A stretch of 64,000 bases of DNA from an uncultured Paracoccaceae bacterium (GTDB taxonomy: Bacteria; Pseudomonadota; Alphaproteobacteria; Rhodobacterales; Rhodobacteraceae). Both the position numbers and the translations under genes were made by a program. Below are positions 32,111 through 41,943 of this stretch, piece after piece. Where the stretch lies: the NCBI GenBank assembly GCA_905182105.1, contig CAJJAR010000038.1, positions 1-64,000 on the forward strand. The letters run 5' to 3'. The notes beneath the pieces are model-generated. The model searched no databases. It saw nothing but the letters and a program-made list of their open reading frames with translations, and was not told the DNA's origin. The stretch's first letter is position 1. Every line of letters begins with the position of its first letter.

Positions 32111-32790
32111 TATGCGTGTTCTTTTCTAATATCATCCCAAGCGCGATTGATATCGATCATACGTTTCTCCGCCAACAATACGGCCTCTTCAGGGATGCCA
32201 CGGGCAACCATCGCATCGGGGTGATTGTCACGTACAAGCTGTCGCCATACTTTGCGCATTTCAACAAATGACATGTCTGGGTTCAGCCCCAATACGGCAT
32301 AAGGATCTTGTTCCGAGTCAGGCACAAACCGTGCTCTTAAGGCTTTGAATTCGCCAGCCGAAACGTCGAAAATCTCAGCAACACGTTCTAAAAAAGCATT
32401 TTCGTTCGGGTGGTAAAAGCCATCCGCCATCGCAATGTGGAACAAACCTTCCATCAAATCCTTTAACGTATGCGGATCTTCATGGAACATCGTGTGAATG
32501 CGAGTCGCATAACTTTCAAAACCCGCAACGTCTGTGCGTGCCAAATTGAAAACACGGGCGGCCCCAGCTTCGTCTTGGCTTGTGATATCAAACACTTCCC
32601 GAAAGGCCGTGACCTCGTCACGTGTGACATGCCCATCCGCTTTTGCCATTTTTGCGCCCAAAGCAATCACCGCAATCGCAAATGCGACTGAGCGTTCAGG
32701 TGGGCTGCGTAGCTTGTCAAAAACCGACCACAATGTTTCCCCAGAAGTGAGGGCAGCAAGAGCTTCAGCTATACGGGACCAAATAGACAT
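32110..32790 (-). CDS. TerB-DnaJ domain protein (DjlA-like)
   Basis: The 226-residue protein has a TerB-like domain (about residues 35-145, beginning VAFAIAVIALGAKMAKADGHVT) followed by a C-terminal J domain from DPYAVLGLNPDMSF to the end, with the HPD tripeptide in RDNHPDAMV that stimulates DnaK. DjlA has an N-terminal membrane helix, which this protein lacks, so it is probably a cytoplasmic co-chaperone. It lies between two inactivated genes on the same strand (9 nt after the acetyltransferase, 1 nt overlap with the nuclease) and is itself intact. Confidence 0.88.
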   Translation of the reverse strand: MSIWSRIAEALAALTSGETLWSVFDKLRSPPERSVAFAIAVIALGAKMAKADGHVTRDEVTAFREVFDITSQDEAGAARVFNLARTDVAGFESYATRIHTMFHEDPHTLKDLMEGLFHIAMADGFYHPNENAFLERVAEIFDVSAGEFKALRARFVPDSEQDPYAVLGLNPDMSFVEMRKVWRQLVRDNHPDAMVARGIPEEAVLLAEKRMIDINRAWDDIRKEHA

Positions 32791-32799
32791 AACGCCACC

Positions 32800-33309
32800 C
32801 TATCCCTTGCGTTTAAAAGTGTCAGTGGGCGTTTCTAAAATTAAGTGCATTAATATCAAATCATGCCAGACACCATTTTTGCGGCCGACTTCAGGCATAT
32901 AACCAACCTGCGTAAAACCATAGCTTTCATGGAACGCGATTGCTTTGGTGTTCCCGCCACTGATGGCACCGATCATTGCATGATGGTCAAGCGTTTTGGC
33001 AGCATCGATCAGATTACCCAACAGCGCCCGTCCCAGCCCTTTGCCCTGCGCCTCTGGCACAAGGTAAATTGAATGCTCAGCCGTATGCACATAACCTGGA
33101 CCACCGCGAAACGCGCCAAACAAAGCGAAACCCGCGAACACGCAATCTTGTTCGCAAATCAAAACGCTTCTTTTCGGATCCGCAATCACATCTTCGACGT
33201 CACCACTCACTTTCAATTCAGTGGTAAAGGTAACGACGGTATCACGAATTAGATCGTTCTATAGCGCGGTAATCGATGCAGCGTCCGTAATTTCCGCCGC
33301 ACGGATCAC
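32800..33309 (-). pseudogene. GNAT acetyltransferase with an in-frame TAG
   Basis: The frame starts at GTG 33309, which overlaps the stop of the upstream VOC gene by 4 nt, and runs to 32800 with one amber codon, TAG at codon 17 (33259-33261). The sequence reads ASITAL, stop, NDLIRDTVVTFTTE, where PAT/Bar-type N-acetyltransferases normally have Tyr-Asn, so TAC or TAT to TAG is the probable change. The acetyl-CoA motif EAQGKGLGRALLGNLI and the HESYGFTQVGYM motif are intact. Re-initiation at the GTG used by the 33216 open frame would lose the first strand and helix. Confidence 0.8.
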
Positions 33310-33914
33310 AGTCGGCGCATTCCATGAGGCGTATCAAGTTCGGCCATCAAGTCATGGGCCCCAACCTCAAAGACAACTCGAGCTTCCGTCAGCGCCTTTT
33401 GCACTGCGGTCTCCAACTCTTTTGCTTGTGGATGCGCCACAACAAGACGACGCAAACGGCAACCCGAGGACGGCAACATCTCAGCGGGATGCGTAGCTGT
33501 CTGCCATTTGATCAGCGCGGGACACTGATTGTCGAAGGGTAAAACTCCGCTGGCAGGCACAACCATCTGCCAACGCAAATCACCGCGTTGTAACGAAACA
33601 GCTTCACCAACCCCATCAGGTAACAAAGCCATATCATCATTAAGCGCATCACTGCGGCATATCCAATTGCTCAAGCGCGGATTGCCTGAAAACCGATCAA
33701 GATCAAACCAACGTGGGCGATCAGGCTTGGGAGCGTCAGGATTGATAGCAATCGCCTCAAGATACAAACCATCTGCCAATCCCATCAGCTTATTATGCGT
33801 ATGAAAAACAGCGTGTTCACCACCTGGCCGCATCGAAACGCCCAAAGCCTCTTCAACATAGGACTGAGCCTGTTCAAGTGTTTCGCCAGACACGGCTAAA
33901 TGATCTAGTAGCAT
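33306..33914 (-). CDS. VOC superfamily protein, glyoxalase-like domain
   Basis: The 202-residue protein starts LLDHLAVSGETLEQAQSYVE. It has the layout of the Glyoxalase_3/glyoxalase-like domain family: an N-terminal DHLAV strand with a metal-ligand His, a PRWFDLD segment and a C-terminal half repeating the fold (GCRLRRLVVAHPQAKELE). The substrate is unknown. It heads a four-gene run (this gene, the acetyltransferase pseudogene, the DnaJ-like gene and the nuclease pseudogene) with overlaps or very short gaps. Confidence 0.75.
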   Translation of the reverse strand: MLLDHLAVSGETLEQAQSYVEEALGVSMRPGGEHAVFHTHNKLMGLADGLYLEAIAINPDAPKPDRPRWFDLDRFSGNPRLSNWICRSDALNDDMALLPDGVGEAVSLQRGDLRWQMVVPASGVLPFDNQCPALIKWQTATHPAEMLPSSGCRLRRLVVAHPQAKELETAVQKALTEARVVFEVGAHDLMAELDTPHGMRRL

Positions 33915-34040
33915 GGGATCGCCTTATTATGATGCGTTACGAAAATAAACCAAGAGTTAGAGGTAGTTTTGCAGGAATTTACGTTGATTTCGAGGGGCAA
34001 TATCCTTTAAAAAAAATCCTGACAATTTTGGAGCGATTTA

Positions 34041-35228
34041 ATGTTTTTACGAGCCCTCGACCGGTTTTTTAGCCATGAAGCATCAGGAGGAATTCTGCTT
34101 ATGCTGTCAGCATTGGCAGCGATGATCGTTGCCAACTCTGCATTGTCAGGCCTTTATGAATCCGTTCTTGGCGCAAAGTTCTCTATTCTGATCAACGGCG
34201 AAGGCCTTTCTAAACCGCTGATCTTGTGGATCAACGATGGACTGATGGCGATATTCTTCTTCCTGATCGGTTTAGAGTTAAAGCGCGAGATACTTGAGGG
34301 GAAACTCAAGAATCCAAGCGATATCATCCTGCCCGGCGTTGCAGCCATCGGCGGCATGGCCCTACCAGCGTTGATTTTTGTACTTTTCAACTGGAACATC
34401 GTTGAAAATATCAGCGGTTGGGCCATCCCAGCAGCAACCGACATCGCATTTGCGCTGGGTATCCTCGCACTTGTTGGCAGCCGGGCCCCTGCATCGCTCA
34501 AGGTATTCTTGCTAACACTTGCGATCCTTGATGACCTTGGCGCAATCATTATCATCGCCTTGTTCTATACGGCAGAACTGAAGGTAGATTACCTATTCCT
34601 CGCATTACTGCCTTTGGTAGGTTTATTATGGCTCAACATCAAAGGCGCACACCGTGTCGCACCCGCACTACTTTTGGGCGCGATCATGTGGTACTTTGTT
34701 CTTAAGTCTGGGGTTCACGCAACACTGGCTGGGGTCGTCACCGCGTTCTGCATTCCACTAAAAGACAAATGGGGCAAGTCACCACTGCATTCTCTTGAGA
34801 ATGGCCTGACACCCTATGTATTATACCTCATCATCCCGATTTTCGCTTTCGCAAACGCAGGTGTTGTCCTGAAAGGTATGACCTTCAATGATCTACTGGC
34901 CCCGCTTCCACTTGGCATCGCACTTGGCCTAATCGTGGGCAAACAGATTGGCGTTTTCGGTTTGACAATGTTGATGGTCAAAACAGGGATCGCCAAGATG
35001 CCACATGGGGCGACTGCTCTGCACATCTACGGCATCTCTTGCTTGGCTGGGGTCGGCTTCACAATGTCCCTATTCATTGGTGGCCTTAGCTTTGCCGATG
35101 CAGAAATGATGAACCAAGTGCGTTTGGGTGTATTAAGTGGTTCGATTGTATCCGGTATTTTAGGCTACACAGCCTTGATGCTAGCCTCGCGCCAATCACC
35201 GCAAGAAAATTTACCAGCATCTGCATAA
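34041..35228 (+). CDS. nhaA: Na+/H+ antiporter NhaA
   Basis: The 395-residue inner-membrane antiporter exchanges cytoplasmic Na+ for external protons. The paired aspartates of the ion site are in LAILDDLGAIIIIALFY, and the GLELKREILEGKL and AATDIAFALGILALVG segments are family hallmarks. It opens LRALDRFFSHEASGGILLML as usual. GGAG lies 7 nt before the ATG. It is monocistronic, with a strong bidirectional terminator separating it from mcm. It suits a marine organism. Confidence 0.96.
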   Translation: MFLRALDRFFSHEASGGILLMLSALAAMIVANSALSGLYESVLGAKFSILINGEGLSKPLILWINDGLMAIFFFLIGLELKREILEGKLKNPSDIILPGVAAIGGMALPALIFVLFNWNIVENISGWAIPAATDIAFALGILALVGSRAPASLKVFLLTLAILDDLGAIIIIALFYTAELKVDYLFLALLPLVGLLWLNIKGAHRVAPALLLGAIMWYFVLKSGVHATLAGVVTAFCIPLKDKWGKSPLHSLENGLTPYVLYLIIPIFAFANAGVVLKGMTFNDLLAPLPLGIALGLIVGKQIGVFGLTMLMVKTGIAKMPHGATALHIYGISCLAGVGFTMSLFIGGLSFADAEMMNQVRLGVLSGSIVSGILGYTALMLASRQSPQENLPASA

Positions 35229-35231
35229 ACA

Positions 35232-35260
35232 AAAAGGGGCAGCCGCTGGCTGCCCCTTTT
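35232..35260. terminator. Bidirectional terminator between nhaA and mcm
   Basis: AAAAGGGGCAGCC (35232-35244) pairs perfectly with GGCTGCCCCTTTT (35248-35260) around a 3 nt loop. The A and T flanks serve both convergent genes. Confidence 0.9.
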
Positions 35261-35282
35261 TAGATCGCTCCTAGTCGACCCC

Positions 35283-37412
35283 TTAGGGTCGGGTTTTACG
35301 AATGATCTCAAGAATATCCTGGGCGGCATCCGGAATGTTTGTACCCGGTCCAAAGATCGCCTTAACCCCATTATCATACAGATACTGATAGTCTTGTTGC
35401 GGAATAACACCGCCACAGATTACGATGATATCCTCTGCCCCTGCATCCTTCAGTGCCTGAACCAATTGCGGTGCAAGTGTCTTGTGGCCCGCAGCTTGAG
35501 AACTGATCCCAATCACATGCACATCGTTATCCACAGCGTCTTGGGCGGCTTCCGCGGGCGTTTGGAACAACGGACCCACATCCACATCAAAACCAATGTC
35601 AGCAAACGCAGTTGCAATAACTTTTGCACCGCGGTCATGCCCATCTTGGCCCATCTTCACGACCAACATGCGTGGGCGACGTCCCTCGACTTCGGCAAAA
35701 TCTTCAACAGATTTCTGGATTGCGGCAAAACCAGCATCACCCTCATAAGCCGCGCCGTAAACACCGGACAACATTTTGACTTCAGCGCGGTGACGTCCGA
35801 ACACTTCTTCCATTGCTGTACTAATTTCCCCAACTGAAGCCCGTGCACGTGCTGCATCAATAGCGGCTTCTAGCAAGTTGCCGCCCTCATTGGCGCGACG
35901 AGTCACTTCAGCCAAAGCTGCCTCACATGCAACGGTATCACGGCTGGCGCGAATGCCGTTGAGGCGAGTAATTTGGCTTGTACGAACCGCGTCGTTATCG
36001 ATATCCATAATATCGATTGGGTCTTCTTTATCCAAACGGTATTTGTTCACGCCTACGATTACTTCAGTGCCACGATCAATTTTGGCCTGACGTGTCGCTG
36101 CAGCTTCTTCGATACGCAGCTTAGGCATGCCTGAAGCAACGGCCTTCGTCATACCACCTAATGCCTCAACCTCTTCGATCAGCTTCCATGCTTCTTCAGC
36201 CAGATCATGGGTCAACTTCTCAACGTAATAGGAACCAGCCAATGGATCGACCACATTGGTCACACCAGTCTCTTCTTGCAGGATCAACTGGGTGTTGCGT
36301 GCAATACGGGCTGAGAAATCAGTAGGCAAAGCAATCGCTTCATCCAACGCATTGGTGTGCAAGGATTGCGTGCCACCAAGGGCCGCAGCCATGGCTTCGT
36401 ATGCCGTGCGCACCACGTTGTTGTATGGGTCCTGTTCTTGCAACGAAACGCCAGAGGTTTGACAGTGGGTGCGTAACATGGATGACTTCGGGTTCTTTGG
36501 TTCAAACTCCGACATGATGCGATGCCACAGCAAACGCGCTGCCCGCAACTTAGAGGCTTCCATGAAGAAATTCATGCCTATCGCAAAGAAAAAGCTAAGG
36601 CGCGGCGCGAATTTATCCACGTCCATACCTGCGGCGATCGCCGTGCGGACATACTCGCGCCCATCGGCCAAAGTGAACGCCAGTTCCTGAACCAAGTTCG
36701 CGCCAGCCTCTTGCATGTGATAGCCAGAGATCGAAATTGAATTGAATTTTGGCATCTCATTTGCGGTAAATTCAATAATGTCTGCGATAATCCTCATCGA
36801 TGGCTCTGGCGGATAAATATAGGTGTTACGCACCATGAATTCTTTAAGAATATCATTCTGAATGGTTCCCGCCAGCACAGATTTATCATGCCCTTGCTCT
36901 TCACCCGCAACGATAAAGCTGGCCAAGATTGGAATAACCGCGCCGTTCATCGTCATAGAAACTGACACTTTATCCAGCGGAATGCCGTCGAACAGGATTT
37001 TCATATCTTCAACGCTGTCAATCGCAACACCGGCTTTGCCGACGTCGCCCACCACACGTTCATGATCACTGTCGTACCCACGGTGAGTGGCCAGATCAAA
37101 GGCAACTGAAACACCCTGCTGACCAGCATCCAAAGCACGGCGATAAAAGGCGTTGGATTCCTCTGCTGTTGAGAAACCCGCGTATTGGCGGATGGTCCAC
37201 GGACGCCCCGCATACATCGTTGCCTTTACGCCACGCGTAAATGGTGCAGCCCCTGGAATTGTGCCCAGATGATCAACGCCTTTAAGATCTTCTTCGGTAT
37301 AGATCGGCTGTACATCGATCCCCTCAAGGGTTTTCCATGTCAGGTCGTCTACTGGGCGGCCACGAAGTTCGCCTTCAGCGATGCCCCGCCACGTGTCTTT
37401 CTTGCTTGTCAT
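35283..37412 (-). CDS. scpA: Methylmalonyl-CoA mutase, single-chain
   Basis: The 709-residue B12-dependent mutase converts methylmalonyl-CoA to succinyl-CoA. The N-terminal TIM-barrel domain contains [18 protein letters not shown] and HTNALDEAI. The C-terminal cobalamin-binding domain has the DGHDRG (DxHxxG) motif, then IGFDVDVGP and [11 protein letters not shown]. This is the large single-subunit form active alone. [10 protein letters not shown] follows GAGGA by 7 nt. Together with pccA and pccB it completes propionyl-CoA assimilation. Its first 38 nt overlap the end of the upstream gene. Confidence 0.96.
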   Translation of the reverse strand: MTSKKDTWRGIAEGELRGRPVDDLTWKTLEGIDVQPIYTEEDLKGVDHLGTIPGAAPFTRGVKATMYAGRPWTIRQYAGFSTAEESNAFYRRALDAGQQGVSVAFDLATHRGYDSDHERVVGDVGKAGVAIDSVEDMKILFDGIPLDKVSVSMTMNGAVIPILASFIVAGEEQGHDKSVLAGTIQNDILKEFMVRNTYIYPPEPSMRIIADIIEFTANEMPKFNSISISGYHMQEAGANLVQELAFTLADGREYVRTAIAAGMDVDKFAPRLSFFFAIGMNFFMEASKLRAARLLWHRIMSEFEPKNPKSSMLRTHCQTSGVSLQEQDPYNNVVRTAYEAMAAALGGTQSLHTNALDEAIALPTDFSARIARNTQLILQEETGVTNVVDPLAGSYYVEKLTHDLAEEAWKLIEEVEALGGMTKAVASGMPKLRIEEAAATRQAKIDRGTEVIVGVNKYRLDKEDPIDIMDIDNDAVRTSQITRLNGIRASRDTVACEAALAEVTRRANEGGNLLEAAIDAARARASVGEISTAMEEVFGRHRAEVKMLSGVYGAAYEGDAGFAAIQKSVEDFAEVEGRRPRMLVVKMGQDGHDRGAKVIATAFADIGFDVDVGPLFQTPAEAAQDAVDNDVHVIGISSQAAGHKTLAPQLVQALKDAGAEDIIVICGGVIPQQDYQYLYDNGVKAIFGPGTNIPDAAQDILEIIRKTRP

Positions 37413-38328
37413 GTCGTTGTCCTCTTTCAAATGGACCAAACTGCGGGATATTTCCCATTCTGGGTTGGTCCGTGTCCTTTTTCAGTGTCGCCAACTCGTC
37501 TGCACCTGAGTATGGCCAGTGCATGTCGTCGGCATATGCTTCGCGCAATTGTGCGCTTTGTTTTTGATCGAATGGCATCCAACGCCGTGTGCTCTTCTGA
37601 GAACCAAGTGCACACAAATCCGCTATATCGCCACGTTCTGATAATATTGCCTGCAGCGCGGTTAGGGTTGGCGCGCGATTTAGCCACTCTTCGCCTGTGT
37701 TGCTTGGCCCAACTTCATCGATGCATCCCTTCAGCATCTGATCAGGACGTCCCTGATAGCGTTCGAAAGGAACCACGCGAATTTCGGTGTCAGGCAATGC
37801 ACAGGCCAGATCAGTAATAACATCACGCCATGTATGACTTGCACATGCGACTTCGTCCAAGGCCTTTGCCGGCAAAACGCAATGCCCACGCCAGATACCG
37901 TAAGTAATCGACGACGCCCAATACAAATCATGTGCCCGAATATTCAGCACAACCCGCTTCAAATGACCTTCAAAAGCCTGCGCATATTGGGTCATTTGTT
38001 GGCCAATCGCAGGATAAAGTGCACGCTTGCGTAGCTTATGACACACCGACCCAATCATGTTCTCTTCGCTGACCAAAAATTTGCGTACACCAGATTGCGC
38101 CGCAGATCCCATTTGCATTTGAACAGGCCCAACAGCGCGTGCCTGCATATTTAGCACGTGCTGCATCGAAGACGAAGGTACGATGCCTGCAAACAACCCC
38201 TGTCGCGTGCGTTGTGGCCCCCAATAGCCGATCTGGCGGTTGGAAAATTCTGAATGGGAACGCCGCATATAGCTTTGGAATGTCGTACTGCCGGTTCTGT
38301 TTGACCCGCGATGTAGAATAACGTCCAT
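37375..38328 (-). CDS. Sulfotransferase-like P-loop protein
   Basis: I start at [18 protein letters not shown] (317 residues); the open frame runs further upstream without family character. The N-terminus resembles the PAPS-binding loop of sulfotransferases (usually H-x-G-x-x-K-TGTT), here [11 protein letters not shown], and [10 protein letters not shown] and [10 protein letters not shown] fit the later motifs. I recall such proteins next to mcm in Rhodobacteraceae, with no known role. The last 38 nt overlap the mcm start in another frame, so its C-terminal tail may have been extended by loss of an earlier stop. Confidence 0.65.
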   Translation of the reverse strand: MDVILHRGSNRTGSTTFQSYMRRSHSEFSNRQIGYWGPQRTRQGLFAGIVPSSSMQHVLNMQARAVGPVQMQMGSAAQSGVRKFLVSEENMIGSVCHKLRKRALYPAIGQQMTQYAQAFEGHLKRVVLNIRAHDLYWASSITYGIWRGHCVLPAKALDEVACASHTWRDVITDLACALPDTEIRVVPFERYQGRPDQMLKGCIDEVGPSNTGEEWLNRAPTLTALQAILSERGDIADLCALGSQKSTRRWMPFDQKQSAQLREAYADDMHWPYSGADELATLKKDTDQPRMGNIPQFGPFERGQRHDKQERHVAGHR

Positions 38329-38493
38329 GAAACGGCCTGCTCTATTCCAAAAGGTCGCCCCGTTCGACCGTGATGCGAGGATCACAGCAGTCATGGCATT
38401 ACACTCGTTTCAAACGCTTTAACGCAACATTCGCGTCTTTGGCGGGTCGCAATCGCCGATAAAGGTACTATGTTGAGTGCAACAGGAGTGCTC

Positions 38494-38949
38494 ATGAAAC
38501 ACATATTACCCGTTGTTATAGCAGCTTTATTTGCCAGCCACGCAATGGCCGAAGACGCCATCGAAGTGACAGAGAGTATCGTATTTTCGCAGACTGCAGA
38601 AACAGATTTGAACCAATTTGTATGGAAAAAGCGGCCCATCGTCGTCTTTGCCGACAGCGATGCAGATCCGCGGTACACCGAACAGATCGAATTGCTGATG
38701 GCAAAACTGCATGATTTAGAAGAACGTGATGTGGTCGTGTTGACCGATACAGACCCCAACTCAAAATCAGAACTACGCCTAAAGCTACGCCCGCGTGGTT
38801 TCATGTTGGCCATCATCGGTAAAGATGGTGGTGTAAAATTACGCAAACCGTTCCCATGGGACGTACGTGAGATTACCCGAAGCATCGACAAAATGCCGAT
38901 GCGCAAACGCGAATTGCGCGAGAAAAATCGTGAGGCCAGAGAAGACTGA
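38494..38949 (+). CDS. Exported DUF4174 protein
   Basis: The 151-residue protein starts after AGGAG at MKHILPVVIAALFASHAMA, a clear signal peptide with cleavage near residue 20. The mature part contains LNQFVWKKRPIVVFADSDAD and later LRPRGFMLAIIGKDGGVKLR, the core of DUF4174, a thioredoxin-like fold without catalytic cysteines. The C-terminus is highly charged (MRKRELREKNREARED). It is the only plus-strand gene between mcm and pccA and converges on pccA with 47 nt between stops. Confidence 0.8.
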   Translation: MKHILPVVIAALFASHAMAEDAIEVTESIVFSQTAETDLNQFVWKKRPIVVFADSDADPRYTEQIELLMAKLHDLEERDVVVLTDTDPNSKSELRLKLRPRGFMLAIIGKDGGVKLRKPFPWDVREITRSIDKMPMRKRELREKNREARED

Positions 38950-38996
38950 CCCCACCTTTTCAATTCTCGCGAAATAGCGTTTGCAAGGTCCATCGC

Positions 38997-41042
38997 TTAT
39001 TCGAATTCCATGATGATTTCGTCCACTGCAAGGCTGTCACCTGCGCTGGCGTTAATCTTGGACACAGTGCCCTTTTTCTCAGCCTTTAGGATGTTTTCCA
39101 TCTTCATTGCCTCGATGGTGCACAGCGCTTGGCCCTCTTCGACAACTTCGCCTTCTTCTACGTTCAATTTAACAACCAGACCCGGCATCGGGCACAAAAG
39201 CAGCTTTGACGTATCAGGTGCAACTTTTTCTGGCATCAAGCGCGCAAGCTCGGCCTGACGCTCTGTGCGCACGTGAACCTTCATATCCGCACCACGTGTA
39301 CGAATGCGGAAGCCACCGCTTATCTTACCCACTTTGAGAATAAGCGGTGTACCATCTACCGTCATCTTGGCCAGTTGATCGCCCGGCGTCCAATCCCCAG
39401 AAACGCGCAATGTAGTGCCATCCGCAAAGGTGACATTAGATCCGTCGTGATCTGCGTCGATCACCACATCCATAGATTCACCCTGCAAAGCCACGTTCCA
39501 ATCGGTACCCACCTTGCGTTCGTGATTATCCATACGACCCGAGACGCGAGTGCGACGAATTTCGGCTACACGGTGCATTGCTGCACATGCTGCAGCGATG
39601 CGCCTCAGATCTGTCTCTGGCAGCTCAACACCTTGAAAACCTTCAGGATATTGTTCCTCGATAAAGGCAGTTGTCATCTCGCCTGCCATAAAGATCGGGT
39701 GATCCATAACAGCAGATAGGAAAGGCAAGTTGTGGCCAATGCCCTCGACCTCAAAGCTATCCAATGCCACACGCATTGCCTCAACAGCTTCGTCACGGGT
39801 TGGGGCCCATGTGCACAGCTTGGCAATCATCGGATCATAATACATGCTGATCTCTCCGCCTTCATAGACGCCAGTGTCGTTGCGGATCGCGACAGGGCCA
39901 GAGGCTGCATCTCCTTGCCATTTATCGTTGTCCAGCAATGGACCCGCGGCTTGTTCCGCAGGTGGACGGTAACGCGTCAAGCGACCAATAGACGGGAGAA
40001 AGCCGCGATATGGATCTTCGGCATATAAACGGTTTTCAATCGCCCAACCGTTCAATTTTACATCATCTTGGGAAATGGTCAGTTTCTCACCATTGGCAAC
40101 CCGGATCATCTGTTCAACCAGATCAACACCCGTGATCAGTTCGGTCACAGGGTGTTCCACCTGCAAACGTGTATTCATTTCGAGGAAGAAGAAATTCTTG
40201 TCGCCATCAACAATAAACTCAACCGTACCAGCAGATGCGTAATCAACGGCTTGGGCCAATGCCACAGCCTGTTCGCCCATCGCGCGGCGTGTTTCTTCGT
40301 CTAAGAACGGAGATGGTGCCTCTTCCACAACCTTTTGCTGACGGCGCTGAATAGAACACTCACGCTCAGCCAGATAGATGCCATTGCCATGGCTGTCGCA
40401 AAGAACCTGAATTTCGATATGGCGTGGCTGAGTTATGAATTTCTCAATAAAAATACGGTCATCGCCAAACGAGTTAGCTGCCTCGTTCTTGGACGATTGG
40501 AACCCCTCGCGGGCCTCCGCATCATTCCACGCAATGCGCATGCCCTTACCGCCACCACCGGCAGAGGCCTTGATCATCACAGGATAACCAACCTGATTGG
40601 AAATTTTGACCGCGTTATCCGCATCCTCGATCAAACCCATGTAACCGGGGACCGTAGAAACACCAGCGTTTTGGGCAATCTTCTTAGAGGTAATCTTGTC
40701 CCCCATCTTCTCAATCGCGCCAACTGGGGGGCCAACAAAGGCAACGCCCTGAGCGGCCAAGGCCTCTGCGAATTTTGCATTTTCGGACAAGAAACCATAT
40801 CCGGGGTGAACAGCCTGAGCTCCAGAGGCTTTGACCGCCTCCATCACCTTATCGATAACGATATAAGACTGGTTGGCTGGGGGCGGGCCAATGTGGATTG
40901 CTTCATCCGCCATTTGCACATGCAAAGCCTGCTTATCGGCATCCGAATAGATGGCGACAGTGCCAATGCCCATTTTGCGGGCAGTTTTGATAACACGACA
41001 GGCGATCTCGCCACGGTTGGCGATCAGGATTTTGTTGAACAT
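38997..41042 (-). CDS. pccA: Propionyl/acetyl-CoA carboxylase alpha subunit
   Basis: The 681-residue biotin carboxylase carries its own biotin carrier domain. It begins MFNKILIANRGEIACRVI. The ATP-grasp region has KASAGGGGKGMRI, the carboxylase site ERECSIQRRQQK and EMNTRLQVEHPVTE. The C-terminal domain ends with the biotinylation motif IEAMKMEN. With PccB it carboxylates propionyl-CoA to methylmalonyl-CoA. AAAGGACA precedes the ATG. It lies 2.4 kb downstream of pccB on the same strand, separated by a string of small genes. Confidence 0.95.
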   Translation of the reverse strand: MFNKILIANRGEIACRVIKTARKMGIGTVAIYSDADKQALHVQMADEAIHIGPPPANQSYIVIDKVMEAVKASGAQAVHPGYGFLSENAKFAEALAAQGVAFVGPPVGAIEKMGDKITSKKIAQNAGVSTVPGYMGLIEDADNAVKISNQVGYPVMIKASAGGGGKGMRIAWNDAEAREGFQSSKNEAANSFGDDRIFIEKFITQPRHIEIQVLCDSHGNGIYLAERECSIQRRQQKVVEEAPSPFLDEETRRAMGEQAVALAQAVDYASAGTVEFIVDGDKNFFFLEMNTRLQVEHPVTELITGVDLVEQMIRVANGEKLTISQDDVKLNGWAIENRLYAEDPYRGFLPSIGRLTRYRPPAEQAAGPLLDNDKWQGDAASGPVAIRNDTGVYEGGEISMYYDPMIAKLCTWAPTRDEAVEAMRVALDSFEVEGIGHNLPFLSAVMDHPIFMAGEMTTAFIEEQYPEGFQGVELPETDLRRIAAACAAMHRVAEIRRTRVSGRMDNHERKVGTDWNVALQGESMDVVIDADHDGSNVTFADGTTLRVSGDWTPGDQLAKMTVDGTPLILKVGKISGGFRIRTRGADMKVHVRTERQAELARLMPEKVAPDTSKLLLCPMPGLVVKLNVEEGEVVEEGQALCTIEAMKMENILKAEKKGTVSKINASAGDSLAVDEIIMEFE

Positions 41043-41199
41043 GTGATGTCCTTTTGAAGGTGGCGGGGCTGGAAGGGGATCGAAAAACGCAAAAACACGC
41101 CCCACAAAAGCGGGACGGTCAATGCATTCAAATTTTTAGAATATGCCCGAAGGCAATTTTGGGTTATTCCGCGGTCAGAGGACCCAACAGTTAAATCTC

Positions 41200-41286
41200 T
41201 CAGAGACTGGATGCTTCCTCGTGCTTTGTAAATGCACCGGCCAGCAAAGCTGCTGACACTGCAAAAATGCAGATCACTCGTTTCAT
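41200..41286 (-). CDS. Very small putative exported peptide
   Basis: The 28-residue frame MKRVICIFAVSAALLAGAFT ends with a short charged tail. GAGGTAG lies 5 nt before the ATG, a good ribosome binding site. The sequence looks like a signal peptide of the small-lipoprotein type, with Ala where a lipobox Cys would be expected. It may be a decayed small lipoprotein or a genuine hydrophobic micropeptide. The remainder of 41043-41405 shows nothing else. Confidence 0.35.
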   Translation of the reverse strand: MKRVICIFAVSAALLAGAFTKHEEASSL

Positions 41287-41405
41287 AATAACTACCTCGC
41301 AACAGGGCTGTTCTCGCCCATTGAGTTACTGATAGCACAACTTGACGCGGATTAACATCACGTAAACTTAAGATTGAAAGTCGTTGCAGTGAAACATCAC
41401 ACGGA

Positions 41406-41612
41406 TTAATTGCATTTTTCTGGATCGGTTTGGCAATAAAAGAAGTTTCCTGCCGCACCGATGACCAAACCTTTGATCGGATCAGCGTCCGCAACGATAG
41501 CCAAACTGGCACCTGCTGCCCCGCCATACAAGGCTTGGTTTTTTCCTGTATCTCCACAACCGGCAAAGGTTGCGCAGACACCCATTGCGACGATGTATGG
41601 CTTGGCTGACAT
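41406..41612 (-). CDS. Small lipoprotein with a glycine-zipper segment
   Basis: The 68-residue protein starts at MSAKPYIVAMGVCATFAGC, preceded by AGGAA. FAGC is a plausible lipobox with Cys19. The mature part has Gly/Ala-rich hydrophobic segments (YGGAAGASLAI, IKGLVIGAAGNFFYC) resembling the glycine-zipper/YMGG-like small envelope proteins and ends CQTDPEKCN. No specific role is known. It lies in the small-gene string between pccB and pccA. Confidence 0.7.
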   Translation of the reverse strand: MSAKPYIVAMGVCATFAGCGDTGKNQALYGGAAGASLAIVADADPIKGLVIGAAGNFFYCQTDPEKCN

Positions 41613-41943
41613 TTCTGCTTTCCTGTTTTCACATTCGAAGAAACAGATGACAGATTTAGCACCCCCTGAAACGCAGAAGAGAACCACAAGTCAATTTCGG
41701 CAAAATTACGCGATATCAATGTTTTGCGCTTAAAAAAACTGGGAAACTCAAGGTCAAAGCACTTGAGATGCCCATAAGGGTAAGGGGTACGCAGGCCAGT
41801 GCATTCACGTAAGTGGCTTAAGGGCACGGGCTGTGTGCGCTTAGGTTTGCACGCCAATGCCCATCCCACCAACCCAAACAAATTCAAAGCGCAAAAATTG
41901 GCTAAGCTTTGCTGGTTTATGGCAGGTTGCAGCAACATTGAGC

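Noticed and set aside
38391-38993. 200-codon minus-strand frame opposite the DUF4174 gene
   Set aside because: The plus-strand gene has a signal peptide, ribosome binding site and recognised domain; the antisense frame has none.
40335-41057. 240-codon open frame antisense to pccA
   Set aside because: It is a mirror frame of a conserved gene without a ribosome binding site.
41024-41938. 304-codon minus-strand open frame covering the pccA start and the glycine-zipper gene
   Set aside because: The sequence is low-complexity and Ser/Arg-rich, and it overlaps two well-signalled genes in another frame.
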